From the NCBI GenBank assembly GCA_029204225.1, contig CM055100.1:62183472-62247471 (forward strand): a stretch of 64,000 nt of DNA, written 5' to 3'. Each line of letters starts with the position of its first letter. Position 1 is the first letter of the stretch. The position numbers and the translations under genes were made by a program. Under the pieces are notes generated by a model, which saw nothing but the letters and a program-made list of their open reading frames with translations, did not search any database and was not told where the DNA came from. This document shows positions 13,836 to 27,037 of the stretch, piece by piece. Origin of the DNA: Diphasiastrum complanatum. Lineage: Eukaryota > Streptophyta > Lycopodiopsida > Lycopodiales > Lycopodiaceae.

Positions 13836-14406
13836 CTATATGCAATTGTATTTTAACATACCATCCGTGCCATTTGCAGCCGGATATCAACTTTTAGAAA
13901 TGCATTGTGGCATGAAATCCCTTCTTCCCTGAAGGAGCATGAAGATGCATTTTCTAGCTTTAAAAAGCCACACAATGATCTCTGGTCTCCGTTTGTAGTA
14001 TTCTAGAAACTTCAAAAGCTGGAGATTGAGAATCAGAACTTCAGCAACATTTTAAAATCGATTAATATCACATTGGTAAATCTTTTCCCAAGCAATCCTG
14101 TTGCTTTGAAATAAGAAATTCAAAGAGTATAATGGTTTTTGTGTTGCCTTCTGCAGTGCACTATCTTTTCATACTGACCATAATAAGGGACTAAACACTA
14201 ACCAGTACTGATGATGTTTAGCTCAGAAGAATTTTAGGGGTCAGAAAGAATAATTCATTTGATAAGTCTAGATTGCATTGATGCTTGCCCCTCCAGTTAG
14301 TGATTCTACAACACGTTCTCAATGTCTCACTACAAGCATAATAAACAGAAACTAAGGAAGATATGCAGCAAGCTTTCCTTTAGCTTGGGTTCTTAAACAT
14401 AGTTGC

Positions 14407-14742
14407 CTAATCAGCCTCAGCAAACAAAGAAACACATACAAAGTACCATATTTTCTTGATAAAACCCTCACAAGTCAAGTATGTAACCTCAAAAACAGAA
14501 TGATATACTTTACTTCTGCTGTGCAAACCAATCAAACACTCACTGGGCCCAGAAAAGCAGCAGAAACAACTCCCCTGCGGAAAATCAATGCCCGTGATAT
14601 GACTAATCCAGCCACTGCAATCCGAAGGGGTTAAGGAGCAGAAAAAACACGGCAAAATGGCTGCAATGAATGACAAAACTCCCAAAAAAAACCACAAAAT
14701 AGCAGTGCCTTGAGAGATCTGTTGTGTCAGACTAAAGTGCAT
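14407..14742 (-). other. Hydrophobic open frame, possible 5' exon or leader
   Basis: A 111-codon minus-strand frame starts MHFSLTQQ and has one strongly hydrophobic segment (about residues 13-35) followed by a Cys-rich stretch. Sequence upstream of 14742 resembles a plant 5' leader: pyrimidine-rich, with a telo-box and several short upstream ATGs. It may be the first exon of the gene ending at 13542, or a non-coding leader. No homologue is recognised. Confidence 0.25.
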
Positions 14743-14853
14743 GCCATTGATCCATCGGCGATCAATTGCAGGCCATAGAATGAAGGAATGAATGCGGATG
14801 GGCTGGGGTTTGGACGATGGATGGCGGATAGGAAAGAAATAAGGGAGAAAATT

Positions 14854-14863
14854 AAAACCCTAA
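14854..14863 (-). promoter_or_regulatory. Telo-box-like element
   Basis: The plus strand reads AAAACCCTAA, the minus strand TTAGGGTTTT. Telo-boxes are common near transcription starts of plant housekeeping genes. It lies about 110 bp upstream of the ATG at 14742 and supports a minus-strand transcription unit here. Confidence 0.4.
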
Positions 14864-15120
14864 TTTGCATGTAGCTTTGCACATAAATAGGATATGGGGT
14901 GTGTGCTCAGCCTCATATTTGCTGGTCCCATGGGTCACTTGATCACTGGTCACTCGCCCCACCAGCCTGCCATTCTGGCCTGCCTGTGGCCACACTGACG
15001 TCATCAAACTTTCCTTGCCTGCTGAATCCTGATTGTGTCAAAAAGTCAACATGTCTTAAGGACTTTGTCAACAACCTTGTCGCGAGTGCTTGTAAAAAAG
15101 TCATGAGCCAACTTTGTTAA

Positions 15121-15275
15121 AAAAAGCCTACAACATTTGAAGGAAGTCTCGCAATGCTAAGAAAAAAGTTTGGAGCCAAATTCGTAAAAAAGCTACAACA
15201 TTTAGAGGAAGTCTCGCAGTCCTAAGAAAAACGTCAAATTCGTAAAAAAACCTACGACATTTGAAGGAAGTCGAT
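15121..15275. repeat. Degenerate tandem repeat, three units of about 60 bp
   Basis: Three copies of a unit with CTACAACATTTGAAGGAAG and variants begin at 15128, 15193 and 15252 (periods 65 and 59 bp). Each is preceded by CGTAAAAAA-like sequence. The array lies upstream of the candidate minus-strand gene. Confidence 0.65.
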
Positions 15276-16828
<1,553 letters not shown>

Positions 16829-16932
16829 CACATGGGTGGTCCTCGCACTTGGGGAGAGAGAAAAAGGGTAGAATGTGTCATAGGTGGTCTTCACTTTTTT
16901 AGAGAGACAAAGGGTGGAGTGGGTCATCAATT

Positions 16933-16934
<2 letters not shown>

Positions 16935-16995
<61 letters not shown>
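16935..16995. repeat. (AT)n(AG)n compound microsatellite
   Basis: About 20 AT units are followed by about 11 AG units, some 105 bp from the TG tract. Confidence 0.95.
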
Positions 16996-19239
16996 TAGTG
17001 AATTAAGCTTGCCATTTTTTCTAACCACACTCATCCTTTACATAAGTAAATGAATTTCCCAACGACCATTCCACTAGGTCATCCCACCATAAAATGGCTC
17101 CACCTAACAACCTCACCATCTTTTATGACAAGATTCCCGATTGGAAAGGTTAGTAGAGGAATTTATTCTCCCATACGTATATAAAGGCTTCTACTTGAAA
17201 ATAAAAAATATTGAGATGGCTTTAAGTGGGGCCAAATTGGAAACCCAAGCTCAAATCCCAAGGACACTCAATGGAAAATGGAAAGGGACATCTACACTCA
17301 AATCCCAATCTTTAGAAAAAAAAAAAAAAAAAAAGGAAGGGACATTGGGAGCCTAAATTCAAAAAGGGAATAGGTGTTTGGTGTGTTTATGATGAGTTAG
17401 TTACCTAGTTCACATCATTTAGTTATCTAGTCTTAAGCTTCGGCTTGAGAGAGGACGTGGACATAAATGGACAAAACATGATTGTTAAGAGGGAAATGTA
17501 ACGTGTTTATAATTTTGTATTGGTCCATGTCCACAACAAGACAATGTGTTATTTAGCCATAAGACTCGGGGCTTAACCAGATTTTTTATAGTTTATTTCA
17601 CGTGGCACATCCACGCCAAAACAAAAAAAATTGAGATCAAATATGCCTAAGAATTGAAGTTTCTTTACGGCATGGCTTTACCATGCACAATTTTTCTTTA
17701 ATTTTGTTAAAAGTTTGAAATATACATTATAATGCCTACACATTAGAGCAATAAAATAAATAATTGATTGACTAAAAGGTGGATTGATTAATTCACCAAA
17801 GAAACAAAAGATTGAAGTTTGATTTCAAAAATGGTGAAAATGACTATGTTACTAAAGATTATATGTGTTTGTATCGATCTTAAAAGCACATTATATATAA
17901 AGATTACAATGTGTTGATCTATATATATTGAGATCACATCGTATATATTGATTGGAAATTCGATATGTTGATTTTGTAGATTATGATGTGATATATTAAT
18001 ATTGTTTGCAAAAATAACACTACGCAAATCTCATAGAGATGGCCACGTTTTGGGACTCGTCAGGACAGCCGTTGTGCATGGTGCTGCCCACAGTGTAAGC
18101 ACGGGTGCATCCACGGGGTCGGTTGTCGGCAGAACGAGGGACTTGATGCGTCAAGGTGCTGTCCTTGAGGTGTAAGCACGGTCAGTTCCCACGGTTTGGA
18201 CCTGGCGCTGTCTGCACGTAGGGTATGACAGACGAGACAAAGTGTTGCCATTAGGTTACTAATTTTGAAAACACATGGCATGCATCATTCACACACATCA
18301 TAAATAAAAATTAAAGCATTATCAAGTTGACATTTATGATATGCATCAAATTAAATTCATTTAAATTAAAATTGTTGTGTCTTATTAAGACGCAAAAATG
18401 AAACTTAAGAAATGCATTCATTTGTCACAAAGCAATGTATAAATAGCAAAGGATCTAAAAGACAATAGATATGCAACTATATTATTTTTACAAAATTGAT
18501 TGTGACATATATAGCCTATTCATCACCACAAAATTCAAACTCGTCACTCAATACATCTTGCAACTCATGTTTGTTCACAAATTCCTTTATCACTATATTT
18601 TTTGCACCCTCTCTCGATATTGTCGTGAATAAGAAAATGCCTAATATCTCCTTGGTTTGCAAAATTATGTGATATTTCTAGAGCTGTCACATCATCGCTC
18701 ATAATGACGAGGTAACACCAATCTGTTTGAAAAATCCATGCTCATTTTCAAGTGCGGAGATTTTGCAAGTAAATAAAATGCAAGTTTAGCGAGTTTATTT
18801 GACCTAAGAATGGTGAGCATGACAACCATCATTTTGACTGAAATAATATTCCATTTTGATGATTAAATTATCTTAAAATACAAGTATGGGAATAAACTAG
18901 GCATAAGCAACTTTTTGTTTTATGAAAGTAGAAGTAGCTTTCATCAATTGATTCAATCAAGAAGTTACATTTAGAATTCAATCCAACTTAGCTATTGCCA
19001 TTCATGACATATTGCTATATTGAAGAAAGTCGGTATATTATTATAGTGATATTAATTAGCTAGTCATAATATTCAAGTGATTGAATGCCAATAGTGACAT
19101 GGATCAAGTAATCATATATTTAAGTCATTAAATGCCAAAGGTAGTATGTTTCAAACTTATGCAATTGGCTTGAAACACTCCTTATTAACATATAAGACCA
19201 GTCTAAACTAGTCATTCTATCGTGCACTCATCAACAAGG
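16996..19239. other. AT-rich spacer, nothing recognised
   Basis: No gene or element could be supported. Around 18080-18195 a phrase containing GTGTAAGCACGG recurs twice about 80 bp apart, which suggests an old local duplication. Confidence 0.4.
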
Positions 19240-19747
19240 AATTCAATGTCGCAAGGTCTAATAGTCAAGTTACTGAATAAAAAAGGCTCCCCCCAAAATT
19301 CGAATTTCAAATAATAAGGAAGGTGGAGATTGGCCAATAGGATTTGAGGCCAAAGCCCTGAAATTCGCTATATATAGTGGTGCTTTGTAAGTCATCTACA
19401 TGTTCATTTCAATAAAAGCAGGTTGAACGTCGTACGGATTGAAATTGGATGTCCTTGCTCTTCTTCCTTTCTCCATCTCTCATGCTTTATTTTGATTTTG
19501 CTATTTGTTGGATTTACTAATTGTTGGGATTGATTTTTATTAAAATTTTTGTGAGAGAGAAAAATAAGTTTTACCTTCACTTGAGTAGTGTTAGATGTGG
19601 ATCATAAACATGTGCTTGATTATGAACTATGTTATCGCTCTCATGGGAACGAATCTCCGCGTGACAACATGTTAATTCTCTTCATCTCCTTTGATACTTG
19701 ATGTGCTTGGATCTAGGGTTGAAGGTGGATACTAAATACCCGCTACA
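19240..19747 (+). mobile_element. 5' LTR (5'-truncated) of gypsy element G1
   Basis: It aligns along its length with the LTRs at 29749-30493 and 39119-39875 (minus). Shared landmarks are AATGTCG, GTCAAGTTA.TGAATAAA, CCAATAGGATTT, AATAAAGCAG, ATGTCCTTGCTC and TCTCATGGGAACGAATCT. It ends CGCTACA just before the primer site. Similarity fades upstream of 19240, so the first ~200 bp are missing or diverged. Its GA tract has only four units. Confidence 0.8.
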
Positions 19748-19751
19748 ATTT

Positions 19752-19769
19752 TAGCGCCGTTTTCGGGGA
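19752..19769 (+). promoter_or_regulatory. Primer binding site complementary to tRNA-Asp (G1)
   Basis: TAGCGCCGTTTTCGGGGA follows the LTR by four bases. The canonical plant gypsy site for tRNA-Asp is TGGCGCCGTTGCCGGGGA, so this copy has about three mismatches. It fixes the element as Ty3/gypsy and its orientation as plus. Confidence 0.82.
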
Positions 19770-21555
19770 GCTGCGCCAATTTTTCATGAGTCATTGATGG
19801 AGGACAAGGATGCTCCATTCCTTCTTGTATCCTCCTGCAAAAACATAATTATGACTTTGGAAAATGTTATATCTGAGTGTGTGGTAATAATCATCACCCA
19901 GTTTTCATACACCATCTGCTCCATCAGAGTCTTAAATTGATTAGTTCTGGACATTGTTACAATGACTGTCCACAACGATACCAAAACCACCACCTGTAAC
20001 TGCTCCTTTGAATATGATTACAATTAAGCAAAGACTAGTAGTCCAACCTATTGAACCAAGTGGACAAGTGATGTTGTCACACGAGCTCAGAAGCATAAAG
20101 GAGTTGTTGTTGATCCAACACCTGCAAAATTTGTGCCAGCTACCGATCTACCTACTGCATCAGGGGCGTATCCAAATCTCAACTCTGAGAAGAAGACATA
20201 CCACAATATGAGACAATCGATCAAAGACTTGCAAAAAGAGGAGGCATTGGAAGCCAGCAAAGCTATAGCAGAGATTCATTCTACACGTGTGCCGCCAACG
20301 GATTTACATAATCCTTTGCGAAGAACACATCAACGTATGGATGTTAACACTTAGTTGCATCATCAAGAAGAACCCTTCAAGATGCCTAAACCTGAAGCGC
20401 CGCAAATAGAACTGATCGTGAATATTCTATCTAGCAAGATGAATATTACATTGGGAGAATTTCTCAGTTGGTGTCTCAAGCCAAAGAAGTGTTAGCCGAG
20501 AGATTGACCAAGATAGAACCAAAAGTCCAACAAGAACCACTATTTTGTGTTGAATTTAAAGATTCAAAAGAAGTACCCAATCTAGTGATGGAGTTTCATA
20601 AGTCAATCTGATCTCAACAAAGCTATGTGCTAAATGGGACCTTACAAGGATGAAATCTATAAATTTTGCAATCAAGGTAGCTAATCAAACTACCGTCCTC
20701 ATCCTAAAGGCATAGTGGAAGACATACCAATGAAAATTGCGGGAATCCAGTTTGTCATTATTTTTGTAGTAATGGACTTACCGGAAGCACCATCAGTTGA
20801 GTGCATTTTGTTGGGATGTCCATGGTTACGAGTTGCATAAATAATTTATAACTGGGGAATAGGAAATATTACATTTGAGAATCGTGAATGAGCAGTTAAA
20901 GTTGATCCATTGACATGGACAATTAAGCCAATAGTCTAGAAAGTGGATGATGATTCATCAACAACATATCATACTTGTGACCGAGCAGAAAAATCTTTGG
21001 GAGTTCATTATGACTCTCAAACAAATAATGTAAATTGGAATTGGGCTCTTGCAACTTTGGACTGTACAGCAAGATACATGTGTCAACATGATAACAATTT
21101 AGAGTTTAGCGACAGTCCTATCATTGATCGTACTGAATCATACACCATGTCAACTTGTCTATGGTCAAGATGTAGTTATGTCGATCGAATTTTTAATACC
21201 ATCCTTACACATAGTAGCAACGGAACGGTTGGATGACTCTAAATCCTTACAACTATGTCATGAGGCTTTGCATAAACTTTGTGAATCCAGATTGATGGCA
21301 GTTCATACACTAGCAGTAGAGAAAGCTCTTCGCAAGGCATGGCATGATCGTTGTTTACATAAGAATGATATGAAGGAAGCAGATCTAGCTTTGATGTACA
21401 AGACAAAATTGATCAAGGGAATATTGAGATTCACATGTAAAGAACCATACCGAGTTAAAGAGATATTATCATATGGAGTAGTGGTCTTGGAACACCTAGA
21501 TGGTAAAAGATTTTATACCCCTATAAATGGCAGTCGATTACGCAAGTTTTGGTAG
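19770..21555 (+). pseudogene. Ty3/gypsy G1 internal remnant: leader/gag traces, protease end, integrase C-terminus
   Basis: Heavily decayed. About 20000-20600 is a leader or gag remnant full of stops. About 20720-20960 matches the protease end of copy G4 (CILLGCPWLRVA, then AVKVDP and VDDDSSTT). Near 21130 the sequence jumps into the integrase C-terminal domain (QLVYGQDVVM, then LHKLCESRLMAVH and SRLRKFW), co-linear with 24790-25200 of G2. RT, RNase H and the integrase core are absent, an internal deletion of roughly 4 kb. Confidence 0.8.
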
Positions 21556-22300
21556 CCAGATCTACCAATCTGATTGAGGATCTTTATAGTTCCAACTTCA
21601 TTTGTTTTACAATCTTGTTGTTTTTTATTAATTGTTGAATCTTTTTTTGGAAAAAGCATTGAAAAAAAAATGATGAGCAAAAGTCGGGAAAGTCATCAAA
21701 TCAGAAAAAAAGGAAGAAAAGTATTTTCAGAACTCAATTTTTTTATGAAACATGACTACAAAATCACTATTTTAGTCAAATATTTATTCAAACAGTCATA
21801 TGAACCTTCGTTGAGTTTCTAGTTGATATATCAAGTTCAGATTTACCTATGTTAAGTTGGGTGAAGGTTGGTTTGCAGAGGAAGTACATGTTTTGAAGCT
21901 AGGCGAGAGTTTAGAGTTACGCTATTTTGGGAACCTTCGTCGAGCATGTTGCACTTAATATGAACCTTCGTCGCCCTGACAGATGGATTTAGAATATCAA
22001 AATTAGGTTGGACGAAGGTTGAAACCCTAGAAAAAGTCATTAAATGCAATTCCTAGGCAAAGGATGCACCTAGGTGAGGGTTACAGAACCTTCTTCGCGC
22101 TACCCTATTGACCAGGAACCTTCGTTGAGAAATTTGGAAGCTATTGTCACGGTACTGAGCATGTTTGTAAATTTTTATTCACAAGTGATAAGCCAAACTA
22201 GTACTTTGTGTAATAGACTTTCCAAATTAGCCTGTATAAGGACTAACTTCAAATTCATTTCTCACTTGTGCTAGCGAAGCTCTTGCAAATTTTTACTGTG
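21556..22300 (+). other. 3' non-coding region of gypsy G1
   Basis: It parallels 25224-25840 of G2: GATGAGCAAAAGTC, TCATTAAA/TCATCAAA and AAATTAGGTTGG blocks in the same order. It is studded with AACCTTCG and its complement CGAAGGTT. It ends near a motif (GTAAATTTTTATTC...GCCAAACTAGTA, 22167-22204) that recurs at 26973 and 46010. Confidence 0.65.
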
Positions 22301-22974
22301 ACCAAACTTTCTCTCGTGTTTCATACAGCTCTTCAACACACTTTCCAGCCATTACTTTCAATTTCTACCAGCTTTTACTTGCCATCATGTCTTCTACCGA
22401 GTTACATACCTCTCTTTCACCCCGCGTTGTCGTTATACATGATGTTCCGACCTCAACAGACATGATGGCGCTTCCTAACACAAATAAAGTGGCTACATGG
22501 ATGAATCTCACCGAGCCCTACTCAAGGCGATGAGAATTCATGCCATAGCCTTTTCTAGTAAAATAAGTATGGAGTTTATCAGCATGGAGTTTATTTAAAA
22601 CTATATGTTTAAGAGAAGCTTGTATGATTTTCCTAAAAACTAATCCTTTAGGAAATCTTGTTTTTGATTATAGAGATGATTTACCCTTCCATTGAAATTT
22701 CCTTTGTGAATTAATTTTACAAAAAGAAAACGTAAATAACTCATGGCTCGCTGCTCGCTACAGCACCAGTTTGAGTTGTACTTGCGCTCTCCAAAACCTC
22801 GGGTTCGCTGTAGCAGTCCGTAGTGTCTTTGTTGCAAATCCATACGGGGGGGGGGCTTTTATGAGGGGTTGGCCTGCAGATGATGCAGCATGAATTTTGT
22901 TAAAGGGGGGGGGACTGCTTTCTCTTTTCTAACTTTTAGAAAAAAAATGGACTTGAAGCCTCTGAATGGCACCT
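22301..22974. other. Junction between gypsy copies G1 and G2, unassigned
   Basis: About 670 bp with no recognised coding region. Two G-runs (22847-22857 and 22904-22913) flank a short stretch just before the reverse transcriptase fragment begins. Confidence 0.4.
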
Positions 22975-25223
22975 GCAGATCGCCATAAAACCGCTTTTGC
23001 AACAGAATGGCCCACCTATGCTTACAAAGTAATGTTGTTTGGACTCTGTAATGCACCAAGTTCATTCCAAAGAGTAATGCAATTTGCTTTTAAAGATTAT
23101 CTATAGAAATTTCTTGAAATTTACTTGGATGACCTAGGAGTCCATATAGTACAGATATAGACCACCTGGATTGATTGGAGAAAGTATTTGAAAGATGTCG
23201 CAAATATCAAATTTCCCTAAATCCAGAAAAATGCCAAATATGGGTTTCCCACGAAGTTGTGCTTGGGCATGTGATATCAAGACATGGAATTACCACAGAT
23301 TATTCTAAAATCAAGGTTATTGTGGAATTGCCACCACCAACAACGATTCGTGGAGTTTATGTGTTTATGGGTCATGCAAACTACTATCGAATTTTTATTA
23401 TCTTCTTTGCGGATTTAGCACGACCTATATGCATACTGACTACTATTCCTATTTGGACAGTAGAGGCGTTAGAAGCCTTTGAAAAATTAAAAAAAGCATT
23501 AACTTCAACACCGATATTGCGTTCTTCAGATTGGACGGTTGAATTTTATGTTCACACGGATGCCTCGAAATATGCCATTGGATCAGTTTTGACGCAACCA
23601 TGTGACTATAAGAAAGACTATCCTATACGATTTGCAAGCAGACAGCTTAAGATCCAGAGAAGAACTATTCAACAATAGAACGTGAAGCGTTAGCCGTCAT
23701 TACCTCATGGAAACACACTTTGCAATTTATATAGATCACCAGCCGTTACTTTACTTGGTAAACAAGACGTGCAATACTGGATGTATTGCAAGATGGTTAC
23801 TGTTATTGACTGAATTTGACTTTCGAATTGTGGTTCGAAAGGGGAAGCAACATTACCTAGCCAATCACATTTTGCGAATTGAATCCGCACCAGTTAATAC
23901 TCAAGTGGATGATGAATTACCAGATGCTGCATTGTTCTATGTATAAGCAGTACCTGAGTGGGCATCGGATATTGTTGAGTACCTGATGCTAGGACGACCG
24001 AATGACTCTTTGACAAAAGTACAAAAGAGACAATTGATTCATAAGGCCCAACCTTATCAATTGATTGCATGACAATTATATCATCGTGGATCAGACAATA
24101 TTCTACGTAGATGTGGTTTACCGCATGAAATACTAGATTTAATTATGTTTTCACATGATGGCATGGACGGAGGACACTCTACTGATATTACGGTTTGAAA
24201 ACTTTTGCAATCAGGTTGTTGGTGGCCTACACTTCATAAGGACACAGAAAATTATATTCAGACATGTGATGTTTGCCAGCGAGCACGACGGCCTACTAGA
24301 CAAAACTATGAACCCTTGCATCCGGTTTTATTGCAAGCACCATTTGAAAAATGGGGACTGGATTATGTTGGTCCTATTCATCCTACCGCGCAAGGATCTC
24401 AGACCCGATACATTATCATAGCAACTGATTATATAACCAAGTGGGTTGAAGCCAAAGCTGTCAAAGTTGCTGATGCGAAATCTACGGCCAAGTTTCTCTA
24501 TGAAAATATTATTATCAGGTTTGGTGTCCGATCGAGATTGTCAGTGAGTGGGGTACACACTTTGTTAATCAAACAATAAAGTGTTTACTAGAAGATTTTT
24601 TTGTTATACACCAATTTAGTACTCCTTACTATCCCAGAGGGAATGGCCAAGCTAAATCTTCCAATAAGATTCTTTGCACTGTTATGACGAAAATAGTTGA
24701 AGCGAGTCGGTCTGATTGGGAACATAAACTGTATGCAGCATTATGGGCATTCAGAACCGCTCACAAAAGTCATACAAATCAAACACCCTTACAACTAGTT
24801 TATGATCAAGATGTTGTCATGCCAATTGAACTTTTAATTCCATCTTTATGCATAGCGGCAACAGAACGGTGAAATGCTGATAAGTCTTTACAACTACGTC
24901 ATGAAACGTTGCACAAATTATGTGAAACACGATTGATGGCAGTTCATGCGTTAGTAGCAGAGAAAGCCCGTCGCAAGGCATGGCACAATTATCGATTGCA
25001 CAAAAAGGATCTAAAAGCAGGAGATCTCGCAATGATGTACAAAACCAAGCTGATCAAGGGAAACTTGAAGTATACTGGTGAAGGCCCGTATAAAGTGAAT
25101 GAAATCATGAACTGTGGAGTAGTGATTCTTGAGCACTTGGACAGAAAACGATTTGATACTCTTGTGAATAACAGCCGATTACGCAAGTTTTGGCAGCCGA
25201 CTCCGCCAGTTCAGCAAGCATGA
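22975..25223 (+). pseudogene. Ty3/gypsy G2 pol remnant: RT, RNase H, integrase
   Basis: Truncated pol. RT starts mid-domain (MLFGLCNAPSSFQRVM) and keeps the YLDD active site near 23125, after a stop. The RT connection and RNase H follow (GHANYYRIF, FYVHTDASKYAIGSVL, then HQPLLYLVNK and RKGKQH). The integrase has the zinc region (CDVCQRARR at about 24270) and core (KWGLDYVGPI). The second catalytic Asp block reads SEWGTHF instead of SDxGTHF and the Glu block reads GQAKSSNK instead of GQAESSNK, so two of three catalytic residues are changed. The integrase C-terminus ends SRLRKFWQPT. Several frameshifts and stops are present. It belongs to the same family as G1 and G4. Confidence 0.9.
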
Positions 25224-25841
25224 TCTAAATGATTTTTTATTTTTTATTGTTTTCAATTTTTTGTTTTCAATATTTAATTGATAAGTTTTGTTTGAAAAAA
25301 ACAAAAAAAAACAAAAAAAAATTAATGAGAAAAGACTGATGAGCAAAAGTCAAAAAAGTCATTAAAATGAAAAAGAGAAAGGAAAGTATTTTCAAAAGAT
25401 AATTTTTGATGGAAAATGACTTATAAAATCACTGTTTTGATCATATGTTGCCTATACAGTATTGGAAACCTTCGTTGAGCTTTCAGATTGTACATCCACT
25501 TCAGATATATCTATATTGAGTTGGGCGAAGGTTCTTTTTCAAAAAAAAGTCTCCTTTTTGAGTTAGGTGAATGATCAACAATATGCCATTTTGGGAACCT
25601 TGAGCACCTTACTCTCCTTAGAAACCTTCACTAACATGCTAGATGGTCTTAAAAAGTCAAAATTAGGTTGGCCATAGGTTCAGATTTTGAAAATTTGCAT
25701 TTATGATAGTACTTGGGCGAAGGACCCTCTTGGGCGAAGGCTCATCCTTCCCAACCCTAGAAAACATTCGTTGGATGGCTTTAGAGCCTCAAGAACCTTC
25801 GTTGAGATTTTTATAGCCTACTTCACAGCACTATACAAGCT
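25224..25841 (+). other. 3' non-coding region of gypsy G2
   Basis: A/T homopolymer-rich sequence after the integrase stop, co-linear with 21556-22150 of G1. It carries repeated AACCTTCG/CGAAGGTT-type octamers. Similarity stops near 25840, where unrelated sequence begins. Confidence 0.6.
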
Positions 25842-25872
25842 TGTTCACAGATTCCCGCTGAATCTGTGAACA
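25842..25872. repeat. 13-bp perfect inverted repeat with a 5-base loop
   Basis: TGTTCACAGATTC (25842-25854), loop CCGCT, GAATCTGTGAACA (25860-25872). It sits where G2 loses alignment with G1, so it may mark an insertion junction. Confidence 0.75.
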
Positions 25873-26972
25873 CGATTCTTTTTCGTTCTTCTTCTCTGTT
25901 ACTTCAGATGGTTACAGTTTTTTTTCAATTTATCTTCTTGTTTAGAACGGTTTCCAGGCAGAAGTATGTCTCATATTGCAACGTGTATTCCCAGCCTGTC
26001 AGTGGGGAGAAACGATTATGTTACTCAGCTACATGCATTTACAAACCATGCAACCAGTCCTAACTTAGCATAGATCAATGTTCTGAATCAGAGAGCAAAT
26101 CTACAATCTATCTACCAAACTATCTTAGAAAGTCAGATTATAATGCAATAACAAGATTAAGCTACTCAACAATAAACAAGAAACAAGAAGACTAGCTTTC
26201 TAACAGCATTCTAGCAGCCCAAGAATCAAGAAACACCCATTTCTTGATGCTTGGAATACCCAAGAACAATGAAGGACAAGATTATTAGTAAATATGCAAA
26301 TTAAATCCACAATCTCAACCTCTATAGTTTACTTGCATGCTGAAACTACATAATCAAGAGACAAAAAAGTTAATCCACATCTACATTCCACAAAGCAAGA
26401 AAGTAAGCAAGAGATCTAATTAATCCACAATCACAAAGGAAGTCAGAACATGCTCATAAGAATTTCACTCAAGAACATTGTCATGAACAAGGAGCTTCAC
26501 AATTGTCAAGAACTTGTGGAAGATCTTTTTTATTTACTCAAGAGGAATTGACAATACAATCAAAGCTCCCTCACAAGAGAGGGGGGCCCTTAAATAAGCA
26601 AGAGGGCTGCCCATGTGGAGCCCAAGTGGCAATTCCACCAAATTAGAAATTACATGTGAAAATTGCCCTTCCACTAGAGGTCACCATCAAAAAGTGGCTC
26701 ACTCTAAATTATTTAAGGGGGTCTACACTTATTTACATTGCCTAGGAAACATTACTAGCTCCTACATGGTCATTCCTTCTCTGGGATACACCATATAGGC
26801 TCACATAAAAATTAACTGTCATCCTAGCTAGTAATCCTCGGCTCTCATGCTCGACTCTCAGCTTCTTCTGCTCTCCTCCTTAAGAGACCTCCTCGGTCAT
26901 GGGTGAGAGATACTCTGTGTCTTTAGCTTGGCTCGACATCTAGGAATTCTCCAGAATCCACTAACAAAGCCT
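25873..26972. other. Unassigned insertion within the G2 3' region
   Basis: About 1.1 kb absent from the equivalent part of G1, whose conserved block resumes at 26973. No coding motif was recognised. A GGGGGGCCCTTAAATAAG stretch near 26581 could be a TATA-like promoter on the minus strand, so a solo LTR or non-autonomous insertion is possible. Confidence 0.35.
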
Positions 26973-27037
26973 GCAAATTTTTGTTCAGAACTGATCAGCC
27001 AAACTAGTATTCTACTTTCTAGGGAGCCATACACAAG

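Noticed and set aside
13836-13861. A 26-nt GT...AG 'intron' in the candidate gene
   Set aside because: Below the workable size for plant introns; kept only as an observation.
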